From the NCBI GenBank assembly GCA_949316495.1, contig OX439005.1:29410217-29474216 (forward strand): a stretch of 64,000 nt of DNA, in the 5' to 3' direction. The notes beneath the pieces were generated by a model. That model was not told the DNA's origin. It was given only the letters and a program-made list of their open reading frames with translations, and did no database searches. Both the position numbers and the translations under genes were made by a program. Every line of letters starts with the position of its first letter. Within the stretch, counting starts at the first letter, position 1. Of this stretch, positions 1 to 11,743 are shown piece after piece. Origin of the DNA: Amphiduros pacificus. Its lineage: Eukaryota > Annelida > Polychaeta > Phyllodocida > Hesionidae.

Positions 1-83
1 GTCTGGTTGCCCTGACACAATAAAGAAGCATGACTTATAACAAGCTTTAATGGTTTGATATACATGTAGACCATGGCTGTATT

Positions 84-1183
84 GCACACATAGGGATACA
101 CATGACAAATTATAAACCATAGGGAGACACATGGCAAATTATAAACCATAGGGAGACACATGACAAATTATAAACCATAGGGAGACATATGGCAAATTAT
201 AAACCATAGGGAGACACATGACAAATTATAAACCATAGGGAGACACATGACAAATGATATACCATAGGGAGACACATGACAAATTATAAACCATAGGGAG
301 ACACATGACAAATTATAAACCATAGGGAGACACATGACAAATTATAAACCATAGGGAGACACATGACAAATTATAAACCATAGGGATACACATGACAAAT
401 TATAAACCATAGGGAGATACATGACAAATTATGACAAATTATAAACCATAGGGAGATACATGACAAATTATGACAAATTATAAACCATAGGGAGACACAT
501 GACAAATTATAAACCATAGGGAGACACATGACAAATTATTAACCATAGGGAGATACATGGCAAATTATAAACCATAGGGATACACATGACAAATTATAAA
601 CCATAGGGATACACATGACAAATTATAAACCATAGGGATACACATGACAAATTATAAAACATAGGGAGACACATGACAAATTATAAACCATAGGGAGACA
701 CATGACAAATGATATACCATAGGGAGACACATGACAAATTATAAACCATAGGGAGACACATGACAAATTATAAACCATAGGGAGACACATGACAGATTAT
801 AAACCATAAGGAGACACATGACAAATTATAAACCATAGGGATACACATGACAAATTATAGACCATAGGGAGACACATGGCAAATTATAAACCATAGGGAG
901 ACACATGACAAATTATAAACCATAGGGAGACACATGGCAAATTATAAACCATAGGGAGACACATGGCAAATTATAAACCATAGGGAGACACATGACAAAT
1001 TATAAACCATAGGGAGACACATGGCAAGTTATAAACCATAGGGAGACACATGACAAATTATAAACCAAAGGGAGACACATGACAAATTATAAACCATAGG
1101 GAGACACATGGCAAATTATAAACCATAGGGAGACACATGGCAAATTATAAACCATAGGGAGACACATAACACATTATAAACCA
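84..1183. repeat. 29-bp minisatellite, about 37 units
   Basis: A nearly uninterrupted tandem array of a 29-bp unit of the form accatagggagacacatg followed by acaaattataa. Units differ by a few recurring substitutions (gagac/gatac, atgac/atggc). Two places near 430 and 470 carry an extra internal copy of the block atgacaaatt. The array contains no sustained reading frame and looks non-coding. Boundaries are by eye. Confidence 0.95.
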
Positions 1184-1339
1184 TGTATCATAAATTTGCA
1201 CTCGTTAAAGTATTATTTCTAATTTTAAAACTTGAATAAGGACCTTAAAGGACCGAGGACAAAATGTTTACAAACGTTTTCTATAATTTCCGTTTCATTC
1301 AAGTCTCTGTAAAGTTTTATTTTTGAAGAATAAGAGTTG

Positions 1340-1596
1340 CTATATAGTAGGACTGTTTTTCTTATGATACATTCCAGAGTCTCCATGCAGATCAATATAG
1401 GCCCGACTACTCAACACGTCAGTTGGTTTATTACTAATATTAGTGCCCCGCCGGGAGTTGTTGCTATCTGTATTAACGCCAATCTCCTCAGCTCCTCCAT
1501 CCTGGCTGGGAAGAGGTGATACATACATCTCACATGGGGTATCTGACATGTTTGTCACCACTGGTTCAGCTATCTCGTATATATTGATTAAAGCTC
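1340..1596 (-). CDS. candidate terminal exon: cytoplasmic-tail-like C-terminus
   Basis: On the minus strand an open frame runs from a possible splice acceptor (CAG just upstream of 1596) to a stop at 1340. The roughly 85 residues are polar and rich in Ser, Asn, Asp and Pro, with tyrosine motifs such as INIYEIAEP, CEMYVSPLP and RAYIDLHGDSGMY. This resembles the intracellular tails of single-pass receptors, where such tyrosines serve as sorting or phosphorylation sites. No membrane segment lies in the exon, and I could not find a convincing partner exon upstream. It could belong to the cysteine-rich gene at 5933-6880 if that gene is alternatively spliced, or to an unrelated gene. The frame is too short to be safe on its own. 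Confidence 0.35.
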
Positions 1597-3789
1597 CTGA
1601 TTCGTCTTGATTTTAATTCCATTACTTCCATCATCACCGACTACCGGGAAGGAAGATGGCCTTTAGAAAAAAGAACTTTATACTTTTTTAAATTTTCAAA
1701 TATCACACTTTTTATGATTACAAAAAAGCTTATAGTTGCTTTTTTAGAACTAATGCTAAAATTAAGTATTATTTTAGAGATCAAAGGTTCCATATATTAA
1801 CCAAATTATTATCAAAATATTTAGAAAAAATTCCTCATATCAGATTTTCTGTGAGTGGAAAGGATACATTGTTTCGTTGAGCGCAATGTTTTTGTGATGT
1901 TCTGACAGGCTGTTATTAACAGGGATGTTGCTGGTAATAAGAGTGCTCATCTATCACAAGCAAAGCATGTGGATATCTAGTCAAGAAATAGTATCCATCA
2001 TACTCCAGACAGGACAGGAGAGAGATCACAAGATTATACATAAATGTCAAGTCTCTACCCTGAGTGTTCATGATCAGCCATATACATATATGTCAATAAT
2101 TGTATCAGAATAGACCTGACGTATATACAATATATACTTATTAATGTATTGTCATACGCTAAGCTTCATTTCGTCTTTACACCGTCAGAGAAGTAATATT
2201 TGATTTATCTGAAATTTCTGGAACATGGTATGGATCGTACACGGCATTACACAACATATGAAGGTGATCCAAGTTGGACTGTGGTGATGAGAAATACAAT
2301 TTAAGATTGCTAAACCACAAGCATCACAGAAAAGCTGTACTTTATAGTCAGAGGACTGTGACTTTGTATAATATAAAACGTGAAATTATTCCACTCCGAT
2401 TCATTCTGTGATAACCAATGATGGACGTGTAGTCTATCATTGATATTACACATCTGAGAACTGATCTCAATTGATCCTGCCATGATCGAAGCCACTATCA
2501 GGGCAGTGAACCTCAAATTCAAAGTTATGAATTGTACCTTATAAATTTAGGTTTTATGGGAGAGAAGCTTCCAATTATAGCCCTGAAACTTCATTTATGT
2601 GTCTATGTCTTGTTATAAAGAAGGCAACGTCACATTCATAAATGGCTTGAAACTCACTTATCATTTATTCATTGGTTTTAGATCTACCCTCTATCTATTC
2701 TCCCAATAGCATCAAAGACAGTCCTGGGTGCAGGTCTTAGGTTTCCTGTCGGACGTGTAGGCGTTTCCAATATTTCAGGTAATTAATATCTCAACTGAAT
2801 AAATCCATATTCTTATGAGGTACATTTAAAAAAGTCTGTGCAAATGAGTGGTTGAGATGTGTGACAATTAACCAGACAGAATGCTGCTCATTTTTATAAC
2901 TAATGTACTGATTCCTAATTACCTTTATATCATAACATGTCAGAAAGCATGTTAAGCCCTAAGCTCGATGTGAGCTGTATTGAGCTGCAAATTGAGCCAA
3001 TCAATGATTAGTTGACCATAGGTTATTTGTCTTCTCATTTATTTTACACCAAAATAATTTAACTAATTTATTTTACACCAAAATAAAACACTTTCAAAAA
3101 ATAAAATTTGTAGGAAAAACTGATTTACAAATAAAGCAGCAAATTTCACAAAGACTTAAAATTAGCCTTAATATTGAATTTGATACCGGTTAAAACGATT
3201 TGCAAATATCTGAATCTGCAGGGATAATTTGTGTGTAAAATCCATTTCTTAGTTTGCAGGATGTTTGGCTGTTGCCTGCACGGGATGCATGTTACCTGTA
3301 CATCAGTGAAATGAAGACAAGAATACTATTTAGAAATATAAATATTTGTTATCAAATCCTGTAATTCAAAATTTTAGTCCTTGAATATGGACCAATGGTT
3401 TAACGCTTTGATTTGTTTCAAGGAATATAATACGCTATGTACCACCTCCGATAAGGTACATTTCCTTGTCTGCTACTAGAGGACACAAATAGAAGAAACC
3501 CATAGCTATTGTGGGCTCTTGGAACAAGTGTTGTCTTGTGTGTAACCGTCTAACCCTGAAATATCCAGTTCAATTATAAGATGATTAGCCTACATCCAAC
3601 ACAAGTACTTCTATGTTTATGGGATGGAACCTTTGTTTACCACAGTATATTGGTTTAGGTAAGAAAAAAAACTAGATTTCATATATCTCACCATGACGTA
3701 GACGCCGCATTGTTTGCAAAAAAAAAACACTGACCACGTGTTTGCATTAGATCATTGGTCAGCATAACACAATTTTCCAATGAATTATT
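1597..3789. other. non-coding stretch with weak exon-like fragments
   Basis: No convincing gene. A minus-strand open frame at 2310-2522 has a hydrophobic start and Cys/Asn-rich remainder but begins with TTG, not ATG. A plus-strand 97-bp open block at 2682-2778 is flanked by AG and GT. Neither can be joined to anything, so both are left as notes. The rest is AT-rich intergenic or intronic DNA. Confidence 0.5.
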
Positions 3790-4150
3790 TGGATTTTAGC
3801 AGAAGAACCCTTCTTCTTTCAAATTATGAAATGGTGTTTTTACGTCCCTTTCAGTAACTATGGACACATCAGGTTGACTTTCGAGACTTTTAACCAGTGT
3901 GAAAGTAACACTACCGGCAGTGGGAATTGAACCCACCACCTCCCGTCCTCCACTTATTAAACCATCAAAGGCACAGATCCTACACTCTACCAACTGTGCT
4001 AATGGGGCCGGTCATCTTCTTTCAAATGGTACAAAAAGTTATATCGGGGAGATATATTGGGTAATCACATTCAATCGCAAAGGTACAAACATTTATATTA
4101 TGCAAGGAAAAAGTGATTGAAAAACTCATTTCATGAATGCATTAATACTT
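3790..4150. repeat. dispersed repeat R1, copy 1 (interrupted by a SINE)
   Basis: The segments 3790-3824 and 4028-4150 together match 44817-44945, sharing gattttagcagaaga, ctttcaaatg, acatttatattangcaagg and ctcatttcatgaatgc. A SINE at 3825-4014 interrupts this copy, and the 44.8 kb copy lacks it, so it serves as the empty-site comparison. The family is not recognised and contains no frame. Confidence 0.75.
3825..4014 (-). mobile_element. tRNA-derived SINE (family B), copy 1, with 13-bp target duplication
   Basis: Read on the minus strand, the head carries an A-box-like segment (TTAGCACAGTTGGTAGAGTG) and a B-box-like GGGTTCAATTCCC, the internal pol III promoter of a tRNA-derived SINE. The tail then runs through acactggttaaaag to the target site. 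It is flanked by the direct repeat tcttctttcaaat at 3812-3824 and 4015-4027. A second copy of the same length lies at 59782-59973. The acceptor and other arms do not fold as a tRNA, so it is not a functional tRNA gene. Confidence 0.85.
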
Positions 4151-4489
4151 TACAAATCAGACAAAGCATGGCGAGAGATGTTGGTGCAGTCCAAAACGTG
4201 TGACATAACCAAAGAACCGTTTATCATGACTAACAATATGCGGTTTTCTATTTTGAATTGTAATACAAATAATATACATATATATGTAAACTTTGTTGCA
4301 AGGAAATGAAGGGTACCAACAGGTGTAACTAAATGGAATGAATATTATCCTGATGTTGTTCAGTATGGTTCAGTATTTGTATTCATTCTTGTACATTTAT
4401 CAGGGAGAGAAAATTACAAAATGTTTAGCATAATAATTCATTATATTAAAACTTGCAATAAGAAATTATATGATATGAAACAGTTCTTT

Positions 4490-4550
4490 ACCTAACGGCA
4501 AATATTGAATACTCTACCCATTGAGCTATTTTGGCCAGGTTCTAGTAATC
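4490..4550 (-). mobile_element. tRNA-like SINE fragment (family C), copy 1
   Basis: The minus strand reads CCAAAATAGCTCAATGGGTA followed by GAGTATTCAA, an A-box-like tRNA 5' half. The same block, more diverged, recurs at 20921-21000 with an added B box. It is most likely a remnant of a third tRNA-derived SINE family. No target duplication was found. Confidence 0.4.
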
Positions 4551-4949
4551 TTGAAGCCAAAAATAAGAATAGAACATAACATTTGTAAAGGAAATGGATC
4601 AAATAACTTTGATAAATTTGTTTATCTATCATAATATATTGTAAACATGTTGGAGAATAATTGAGAAACTCTTGCTGAGACAGACTTTAGAATTCAGCAC
4701 CGGGAACAACCATTTTTAAATATGCATGTATACATTCGGCCACAAATGAATGTATGTATATACATACATTCATGTGTTAAAACAAATAGGTGCTGTTAAA
4801 ACAAATAGGTGCTGTGAAACTGTTGCATGAGATGGAGATTGATACATACACAACATTATCTTCACTGTTTGGTGAGATCTTGGTCTTATTTGATAGAAAA
4901 TGAATGGTAAAGGGACAAACATGTTAAATGCCCAGTCTCCTTTTATACT

Positions 4950-5166
4950 GTTTACAACCCCAAACAGACACATACAAGAATGGCCTAACATATGGCTCAG
5001 TTATCATTAAAGGAATAATCCTGTTTACAACCCCAACAGACACATACAAGAATGGCCTAACCTATGGCTCAGTTATCATTAAAGGAATAATCCTGTTTAC
5101 AACCCCAACAGACACATACAAGAATGGCCTAACCTATGGCTCAGTTATCATTAAAGGAATAATCAT
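4950..5166. repeat. three tandem copies of a 72-bp unit
   Basis: Units start at about 4951, 5024 and 5096 with tttacaacccc; the first has one extra base. Units two and three are almost identical. Because 72 is a multiple of three, a plus-strand frame stays open through them (repeated residues TDTYKNGLTYGSVIIKG), but there is no start context, signal or flanking exon structure, so I regard it as non-coding. Confidence 0.9.
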
Positions 5167-5932
5167 GTTATTGTCTTATTTTAACACCAAATTTTCTAAG
5201 ATGAACCCAATTCCTCTCAATCATTCTGAAGTTTTTAGCCCAACAAAATGTTAATGTGTTTGTTTATTTCCAGTTTTAGATTGATTAGTATACCTTATTT
5301 AGGAATACAGTTCTGCATTTTGCTATTGTATTCAATTTCCAAGCAAAATGGTCGATTGTCGGCAACAGGGTGAAATGGCTTTACAATCAGAATGTAAATT
5401 ATTAACCAGTTTTATTTCAAACCTACTAAGATGGTGTATTCACTATGCATATTGATGGAAGACATTTTAATCTTATCAATTAAACTAAGTTTATTTTATT
5501 CAGTTACAAATTAAAAATGTAAAATGACATGTAAAAATGTAAAAAAGGTTAATACAACGTAATCATAAAATAGGCAGTAACAAATAACAAGTATTTCATG
5601 TCTGAACTTGTAGAGGGTATGTGATTCTACCTCGCCATACAGAATAAAGAAAATAATTCAGGGTGAAAACCTGTAAACCTGGCCTTTACATCGTCTGTAA
5701 TCTTTACCAGTAAGGTATCAGTGTGTTACCTTTCAAAGATAAAATCATTTCATATAATATTTCCAAACCTTATAAACCTAGATTCCAATTTTGCCATGTG
5801 TCATACATTCACTACAAAATGAGCACATTTGGCAGAAACTGAATCTTTATGAATATAATTTACCCTTCCTTAAATTACCTTAAATAAATATTCCTTCCAA
5901 CCTTACACACACCTGCTTACAATACATAAACC
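5167..5932. other. no gene seen
   Basis: AT-rich sequence with no supported frame, repeat or RNA. It probably forms the 3' untranslated or downstream region of the minus-strand gene ending at 5933. Confidence 0.5.
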
Positions 5933-6880
5933 TTAAAATGTTAGACATAATTTATTCAAGACACTTTGTCCGCATGTGTTAGTAATATGGACAAGCCAAC
6001 CTCTTCCTCCACGCGAGATTTGGGGCTTAGCCTTTCCACACCCTGTCCATAAGTCAGGGGCTGTGATGGCGCTTAAACTATCCTTCCTGTAGCATTCTTG
6101 TCTTTCTATGCATGCCATAGCCTTACTTTTCACATCGAGAGCAGTTTCCGGTTCGCATTTCATTCTGGTGTAGATGACCTATATAGATTTCTGTGGGAAG
6201 TTGAAGAATGAACTGTTCATTTCATTTCATATTTATATTCACTTGCAGAACCTAAATCGAGATTAGAACCAGACCGCCTTTTTATTCAAATATCATTTCA
6301 TTTTCCATGAGTAGCTTTTTTAACTTGATGAGCTCGTGATGAGTTCTTACTTGGATTCATGAGGACAAAATGAGTTTAGCTCACACCGACCAGACAACAA
6401 GAGATCATACTCTGCTCGGCAGATCCTGACTTCCACTGGGCCCTGCCAGATTTGATTAGGGCTGACTGTGTGAATGACTTCAATGAAATTCACATTTTCT
6501 AACAGCCAATAGCTAGTGCATTTTCCCAATGGGCAAAACCAAAAACTGTTCATTTTATAAACTTTTTAGATAAAGAGGCTTGTTAATATTTTTGTTCATC
6601 ACTCCTCCCTGTGATATTATTGGTCCGTCCAGCACACCTGTATGGTTGTGGGAACATGTTTTGATTTCAAAGAATGTGGGCGTTGTGCATGGGCAGTCCA
6701 CAAACTCTCCATCTGTTTGCCTCGTTATATTAATGTATACCGTCAGATACGGAAACGATTTTAAGCTCTTATTGGTAGAGATAAAGTACGAATTCATGTC
6801 GCTTTGCAGAGTACCATATCCAAGTCTCAATTCAGTCTTTATTGATTTTATACAAACTTCTTCAAAGAATATTTAAACAT
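5933..6880 (-). CDS. 3' part of a cysteine-rich, lectin-like host gene (three exons)
   Basis: Three minus-strand open blocks join with matching splice phases. Exon A (about 6880 down to 6638) ends in CAG/GTGTGC in phase 1. Exon B (6498-6351) follows an acceptor TGTTAG and ends at a strong donor GTAAGA in phase 2. Exon C (6164-5935) follows ACACCAG and runs to a stop at 5933. The introns are 139 and 186 bp. The predicted product is about 200 residues, incomplete at the N-terminus, with many cysteines. The stretch VEVRICRAEYD, then paired Cys, then WTGC and WLVHITNTC has a spacing reminiscent of SUEL/rhamnose-binding lectin domains, which are secreted or extracellular. That family call is inference from pattern, not a search. 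The start of exon A is uncertain because a stop lies near 6890. The upstream promoter side is abutted by an LTR element starting at 6978, so the gene may be separated from its upstream exons. Confidence 0.55.
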
Positions 6881-6911
6881 TAAAAAATTGTTGACTCAAA
6901 TATCATGTAAC

Positions 6912-6955
6912 ATGAACTTATGTAACTTATGTAACTTATGTAACTTATGTAACAT
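6912..6955. repeat. 9-bp tandem repeat, four copies
   Basis: Four copies of cttatgtaa just before the left LTR of the Ty3/Gypsy element. Simple slippage repeat, no coding meaning seen. Confidence 0.85.
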
Positions 6956-6977
6956 GAACAATTGAGGAACATGGGGC

Positions 6978-7855
6978 TGTAAAATGAAAGAAATGATGCT
7001 CAAACTATGTTTGAGCACATTTCTAACATGAATGCCCCCTCCCTATCCGGTTGAGGGCAAGTTTGGGGAATATAACTTTGGTAGAGCTATTTCAGTACCA
7101 GGATGTTAATCTATTCTGGTGACATAACAAAGATGTGATGTAATTTATGTAAAGATGTTTATTTCATTACTAAAAATTCAAATATGCAAGTAAAATCACA
7201 GTTGTTCCCAATAAATTATTCTTTGTCCCTACTTTAAAATTCTAAGGCAAGACAATGGATACCAGTTGATAAAGTCAGAACACAAATACCAATAATAGTA
7301 CATCATACTCACAATGCCTGGTGCTGGTCTCTCTTTAGTCACCACACTACATTGCTTTTATAGTATTGACCTTGCCTATGTGGCAAGGAGTACTACTAGA
7401 CTGACCATTTCTTTTAAACATAGGGTTGAAAATGGTATATTTACCATGGGTCTGTATAGAAATCTGTTAGTTCATTTGCACACTATGGTATAAAATTTGA
7501 CCGGTTCCTGATCACCTCATGGTCTACGTCAGTGCCACGTAGCCATTCTTCAATGTCTGCGAGACACCTTATCATAGACCATTGTGATTTTTTTGAATCA
7601 TTAATTGTTTAATTGCACTCAGTGTTTTGACTATTTTGTGATAGTCATAAATATTTTCCATTGTTTTTTGATCAGTGCATTTGGTGCTTTGGTTCTGACT
7701 TTCATATTTTATACATCAATATATTACATTAATACTTTTCTTGATATTTTCTTATTATTATTTAACGATTACCTACCTTACCTATTATACCTTATTATCT
7801 TAAATGCCTGTCTTTCCTGATTATTTTATTTCCCTAAACTTCCTATTAATGAACA
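6978..7855 (-). repeat. 3' LTR of the Ty3/Gypsy element
   Basis: 878 bp, matching 18351-19228 nearly base for base over the same length. Ends are TGT and ACA. Together with the flanking gggc repeat it fixes the element boundary. Confidence 0.95.
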
Positions 7856-9154
7856 TGGGTGGACCTAAAATAGAACAACCTCCTGGTTGTTGACCAGGTG
7901 GAAGACTATATGAAGAATAAAGTAATAGAAACAACAATGATAATACAAGTACAATTTACAATTGTATGTAAATTAGATCAAATTAATTAAAATCTTAAAA
8001 TCTGGTTGCATTATTTTAAAATCGACAATGACATAATCCAGGACTGTCTTTTATCAGAAACATCATCAGGGTGTCTACAAGGGCATTTCCTCCCTTGCTG
8101 GTTGGCAGGTTATTTAACCGGCCCCCGCAGATGGCCGTTGGTGAGAGTTAAAATGGTTGCAACCAACTCCACCAATACAATCATAAAAAGAATCCTGGCA
8201 TGTCACTTCAGCTCTCACGGTTAACAATAGTCATATTTCTAAAATATAAGAAACAAACCAAGAAACAAAATTATGCAACATAAGTGCAAAATATTGAATT
8301 TAATTCATTAGCTCACCATGGTTGTGATGAGTGATTGCCCATCTAATGCACAGTAAACAGGCGGTTTTGAAAGCTTTAAATGTTTAAACAAATTACAAAT
8401 AATAATAAAACCATTTTAGATTGGTACTAAACATGTTAAAATCACCAAAATGGCATTTATCTTACTTTATTGAAGTGTGAGCATAACTTTCCACAGGTTT
8501 ATAGTTCTATCAACCATAAAGTATTTCACATGGTAAAACAAATGTGGCAGAGTAGGATACAACACATTAGTTTGCAACATTGTTCATATAAGCAGAAATA
8601 ATGATATAAAATATGAATAGAAAGTATCTTGTGGACATGCTGTAACATTAAAGCCAAATAGTAAATACATGATTGCATGTCCTTTCTGTTTCATAACAAA
8701 CAGTGTTAGAATCAAAACAAAATGGTCTCCTTACTCACAACAGGAGATACATTATCTATCATGTTTTGAAAATAGGGACATAATGTTTATATAAACAAAG
8801 AACAATATATACGTAAATAATCACTATGTTGCTAAAGCCATGCATAATATTTTGCTAAATATCTATACAAAACCATAATAGTAAGATATGTGCTCATCAC
8901 TGAGAATTGAATAATGTCATATATTCACTCATTTGATGCCAAACTAATATTAAACATTATACATAGTTTATTAGGCAGAAAATGGGCATAAGGCAAGGGC
9001 AATGAATATTTGCTTCCAGGATTAAACTAAAACAACAAAGACATGAAAGAAAAATTATTAAAACCATGAAATTACTGTAAATCCTCTGTATTTATATTAC
9101 TGGCACTCAGGCAAAAAGAAGGCTTACCCGGGAATTATATTGACCTTGACTGTT
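7856..9154 (-). other. non-coding 3' region of the Ty3/Gypsy element
   Basis: About 1.3 kb between the env-type gene and the 3' LTR. No long frame on either strand. I did not find a clear polypurine tract next to the LTR. Confidence 0.6.
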
Positions 9155-11743
9155 TTAAGCCTGTGCTGTGCCCTGGTCCTCCGTTGACCCTGTCCCAATA
9201 ATCCTCTCAGCCAGTTGCTCATCTTCAGATAGGACATTGTTACACAACCGATGTCTTGTAAAAACACCATTAGTTCCAATTAAAAGACTAGCCTGAAAAT
9301 CCGGGGTCCCAGTGATTATCCTGCACCTTTTGGTGAGACCCATTGGTATTTTCAATAATTCAGGCAGTCGGTTGTGAAAATTTATACCGTCAATATAAAT
9401 CACATTTGGGTTCCACTTGACACATATATATGAAAAGCACAGATTCATCACATATCTTATAAACCTTAAATTTGTGTCCCTAATATCAACTAATGTTGCA
9501 GGGCCCGCTACTCTAGTAACTTTTAATGTGATATAATCGGTCCCATTTGCCAGTTCCAATAAAAGTTCAGTATAAATCCTATTTCCTCTTGCTAAAAACA
9601 CACTATGAGGGTAACACAACTTATAGCTTTTTAATATTACCCAATACAAGAAGTAAATTAATATCAATGCAAGCATAACACTAAATAGAACAATCAAAGT
9701 CATGTAAATACTGTCCGCTACGTGAAACACATGCAGTGGTTTGCAAGTTGGATATGCCATCAATGGAATTTTTGAGGCATCTGCACCAGGTAAAACTGTA
9801 CCAGCTGCTAACAATCGCAATACAGATTTGTTGTGGCAGATGAAATAAATGAGTCCAAAAATGGAAAAAATCCCAATGATGAAAGCTGCGACACTAAAGC
9901 TTTTGGTCACCAATTTCCAGATTAATGATTTTGGTGGATTTGTGTCCAATGCTTTGTCAAATGATGAATAATATGCCCTTTTTCCATGCTTTATCGTATG
10001 GATTAAATGTTGCATGCTTACACTTATTGCTTTGTCGTTCACTACATCATCATGATCAAAATGGACAATGGACAAGTCAGGTATGGGTTCAATTTCCGAA
10101 TGCATTTTTAGAGGCTCTGCACCAGTATAAGATTTCAGAGCTGTATTGTTATAAAGATTGTACAAAAATAAAAGATTCACAGAATACTCTTGCCTGATCT
10201 CAGAAGAAGAAGATGTATTGCAATTTGTTAGGCTAGACGAAATGAATAAATGATTAGTTCTTAGTGAACAAAAACAAGGAATTGTCAAAACGCCAAATGT
10301 TAGAATAGGTGTTTGAACCGGACCCTGCTTGTCACATTGTAGGTACCATTTATCATGGGGATTTGAAATAACCAAATATTGGCCGTTACCAATGCTTTGC
10401 ATTTTAGTATGAATGATGGGTGTGATTTCATAAATCATATGACATTTCTTCAGTGCAACAGCTGGTATATCAAGAAATAGTGCAGCAGTGCACGACAGAT
10501 CTTTGGTGTCACTGATGGGTGTTGAGTCGGAACAAAATTTTACCTTGTCACCTACACAATAATCAAAAAACTTATCATCAGCCTCAAAATAAAATTTAAA
10601 GTCATTAGATAAACCAATGAAATGTGAGAGGTTATTAATATGAGTTAAGCCCTTTGAAGTATGGTTGCCAGATAATGGAATTGGGAGACTGTGTACAGAA
10701 TAGATTTGAAATGTTGAATCATATTTGCTGACTGGAATTTGTACTGTGACATATATTTTTGACTGAGTAGCGTGGTGTAAAACATTTGGAATTTGATACA
10801 AATATGATGAATCTTTAACCGCAATATAATACCCTGAATACATATCTCTCAGCATATTATCAACATTTGTAAACAAAGTATCAAGTTCCGCTGGGCTTAT
10901 GAGTTTGGGTGATAAAATGTTTTGTACCAATAATTCAACAGCTGACAAGTGCTCATTTGTAACAGACACCATCATTTGCAACACACTGTTTTGCTGGACA
11001 ATAATGGATAATAAGTTATGGACTATGGCAGCATGTCTTAAAGGTACGTTGAGAAAATTACTCCTAATTTTGTGAAGTGCTGAAACTAGAGTATTGACCT
11101 TCTCATGGAGAATTTGTGAGTAATTGAGGTTGTAATTTATCTTGTAAGATAACTTTTGATATCTAAAGTTGTCAAGTTTAGCATATGTGTTGAATTTGTC
11201 CAAAAGGCTGTCCATCTGCTCATCAGAATTCTCAAGGTGAGATTCGATTGTCTTTACAATAGCTCTATATTTTGAAAGATCTTTATTTGAAGCTAATCCA
11301 AACAATGTTTTGCCAATGTATGTAAAAATATTTCTTTTTGACCTTTGTGAATTTGGAAAGTACTTTTGGTTGTTTTCCTGGACCAAAAGGGCATCAACTG
11401 CATCAATATTTATTTTAATTTCATTTTGCAACCAATCCATCTGTTTATAATGTAAAGGAAGAAGATCACTATACAAGTCACAAAGATGTTGCATGGCAGT
11501 CAATTTTTCAGATGACTGGAACACAGTCTCTATATCAAGGCATAGATCCACTTCCGTCATCTTCCTAGGCAATACCATCCTATCCAAGACAAATGTGTGC
11601 TGCCAATAGCTACGACTATTTTGGAAATAAAATTCAGGTTTGAAAGTGACACCATAGTTGGGTCTAATGGTATTTTGGAAAGCTTGTGCCGACCATACTA
11701 TAGTAATGAAAACAAATATGAGGCACATATCTAATAAGGCCAT
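9155..11743 (-). CDS. env: envelope-type glycoprotein gene of the Ty3/Gypsy element (862 aa)
   Basis: Third gene of the element. It has an N-terminal signal-peptide-like stretch, a furin-type basic site followed by a hydrophobic segment, and a membrane segment in the C-terminal third. This layout matches the baculovirus F-like fusion proteins carried by errantivirus-type Gypsy elements (Baculo_F-type family). It lies about 630 bp downstream of pol in element orientation. The frame is open throughout. Treated here as part of a resident element, with no claim about activity. Confidence 0.75.
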   Translation of the reverse strand: MALLDMCLIFVFITIVWSAQAFQNTIRPNYGVTFKPEFYFQNSRSYWQHTFVLDRMVLPRKMTEVDLCLDIETVFQSSEKLTAMQHLCDLYSDLLPLHYKQMDWLQNEIKINIDAVDALLVQENNQKYFPNSQRSKRNIFTYIGKTLFGLASNKDLSKYRAIVKTIESHLENSDEQMDSLLDKFNTYAKLDNFRYQKLSYKINYNLNYSQILHEKVNTLVSALHKIRSNFLNVPLRHAAIVHNLLSIIVQQNSVLQMMVSVTNEHLSAVELLVQNILSPKLISPAELDTLFTNVDNMLRDMYSGYYIAVKDSSYLYQIPNVLHHATQSKIYVTVQIPVSKYDSTFQIYSVHSLPIPLSGNHTSKGLTHINNLSHFIGLSNDFKFYFEADDKFFDYCVGDKVKFCSDSTPISDTKDLSCTAALFLDIPAVALKKCHMIYEITPIIHTKMQSIGNGQYLVISNPHDKWYLQCDKQGPVQTPILTFGVLTIPCFCSLRTNHLFISSSLTNCNTSSSSEIRQEYSVNLLFLYNLYNNTALKSYTGAEPLKMHSEIEPIPDLSIVHFDHDDVVNDKAISVSMQHLIHTIKHGKRAYYSSFDKALDTNPPKSLIWKLVTKSFSVAAFIIGIFSIFGLIYFICHNKSVLRLLAAGTVLPGADASKIPLMAYPTCKPLHVFHVADSIYMTLIVLFSVMLALILIYFLYWVILKSYKLCYPHSVFLARGNRIYTELLLELANGTDYITLKVTRVAGPATLVDIRDTNLRFIRYVMNLCFSYICVKWNPNVIYIDGINFHNRLPELLKIPMGLTKRCRIITGTPDFQASLLIGTNGVFTRHRLCNNVLSEDEQLAERIIGTGSTEDQGTAQA

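Noticed and set aside
2310-2522. Signal-peptide exon on the minus strand
   Set aside because: The frame starts with TTG and the only ATG follows the hydrophobic part; no downstream exon links to it.
2682-2778. 97-bp plus-strand exon flanked by AG and GT
   Set aside because: Only weak splice context and no partner exon with matching phase.
3825-4014. tRNA gene
   Set aside because: A and B boxes are present but acceptor, anticodon and T stems do not pair; target repeats and a second copy show it is a SINE.
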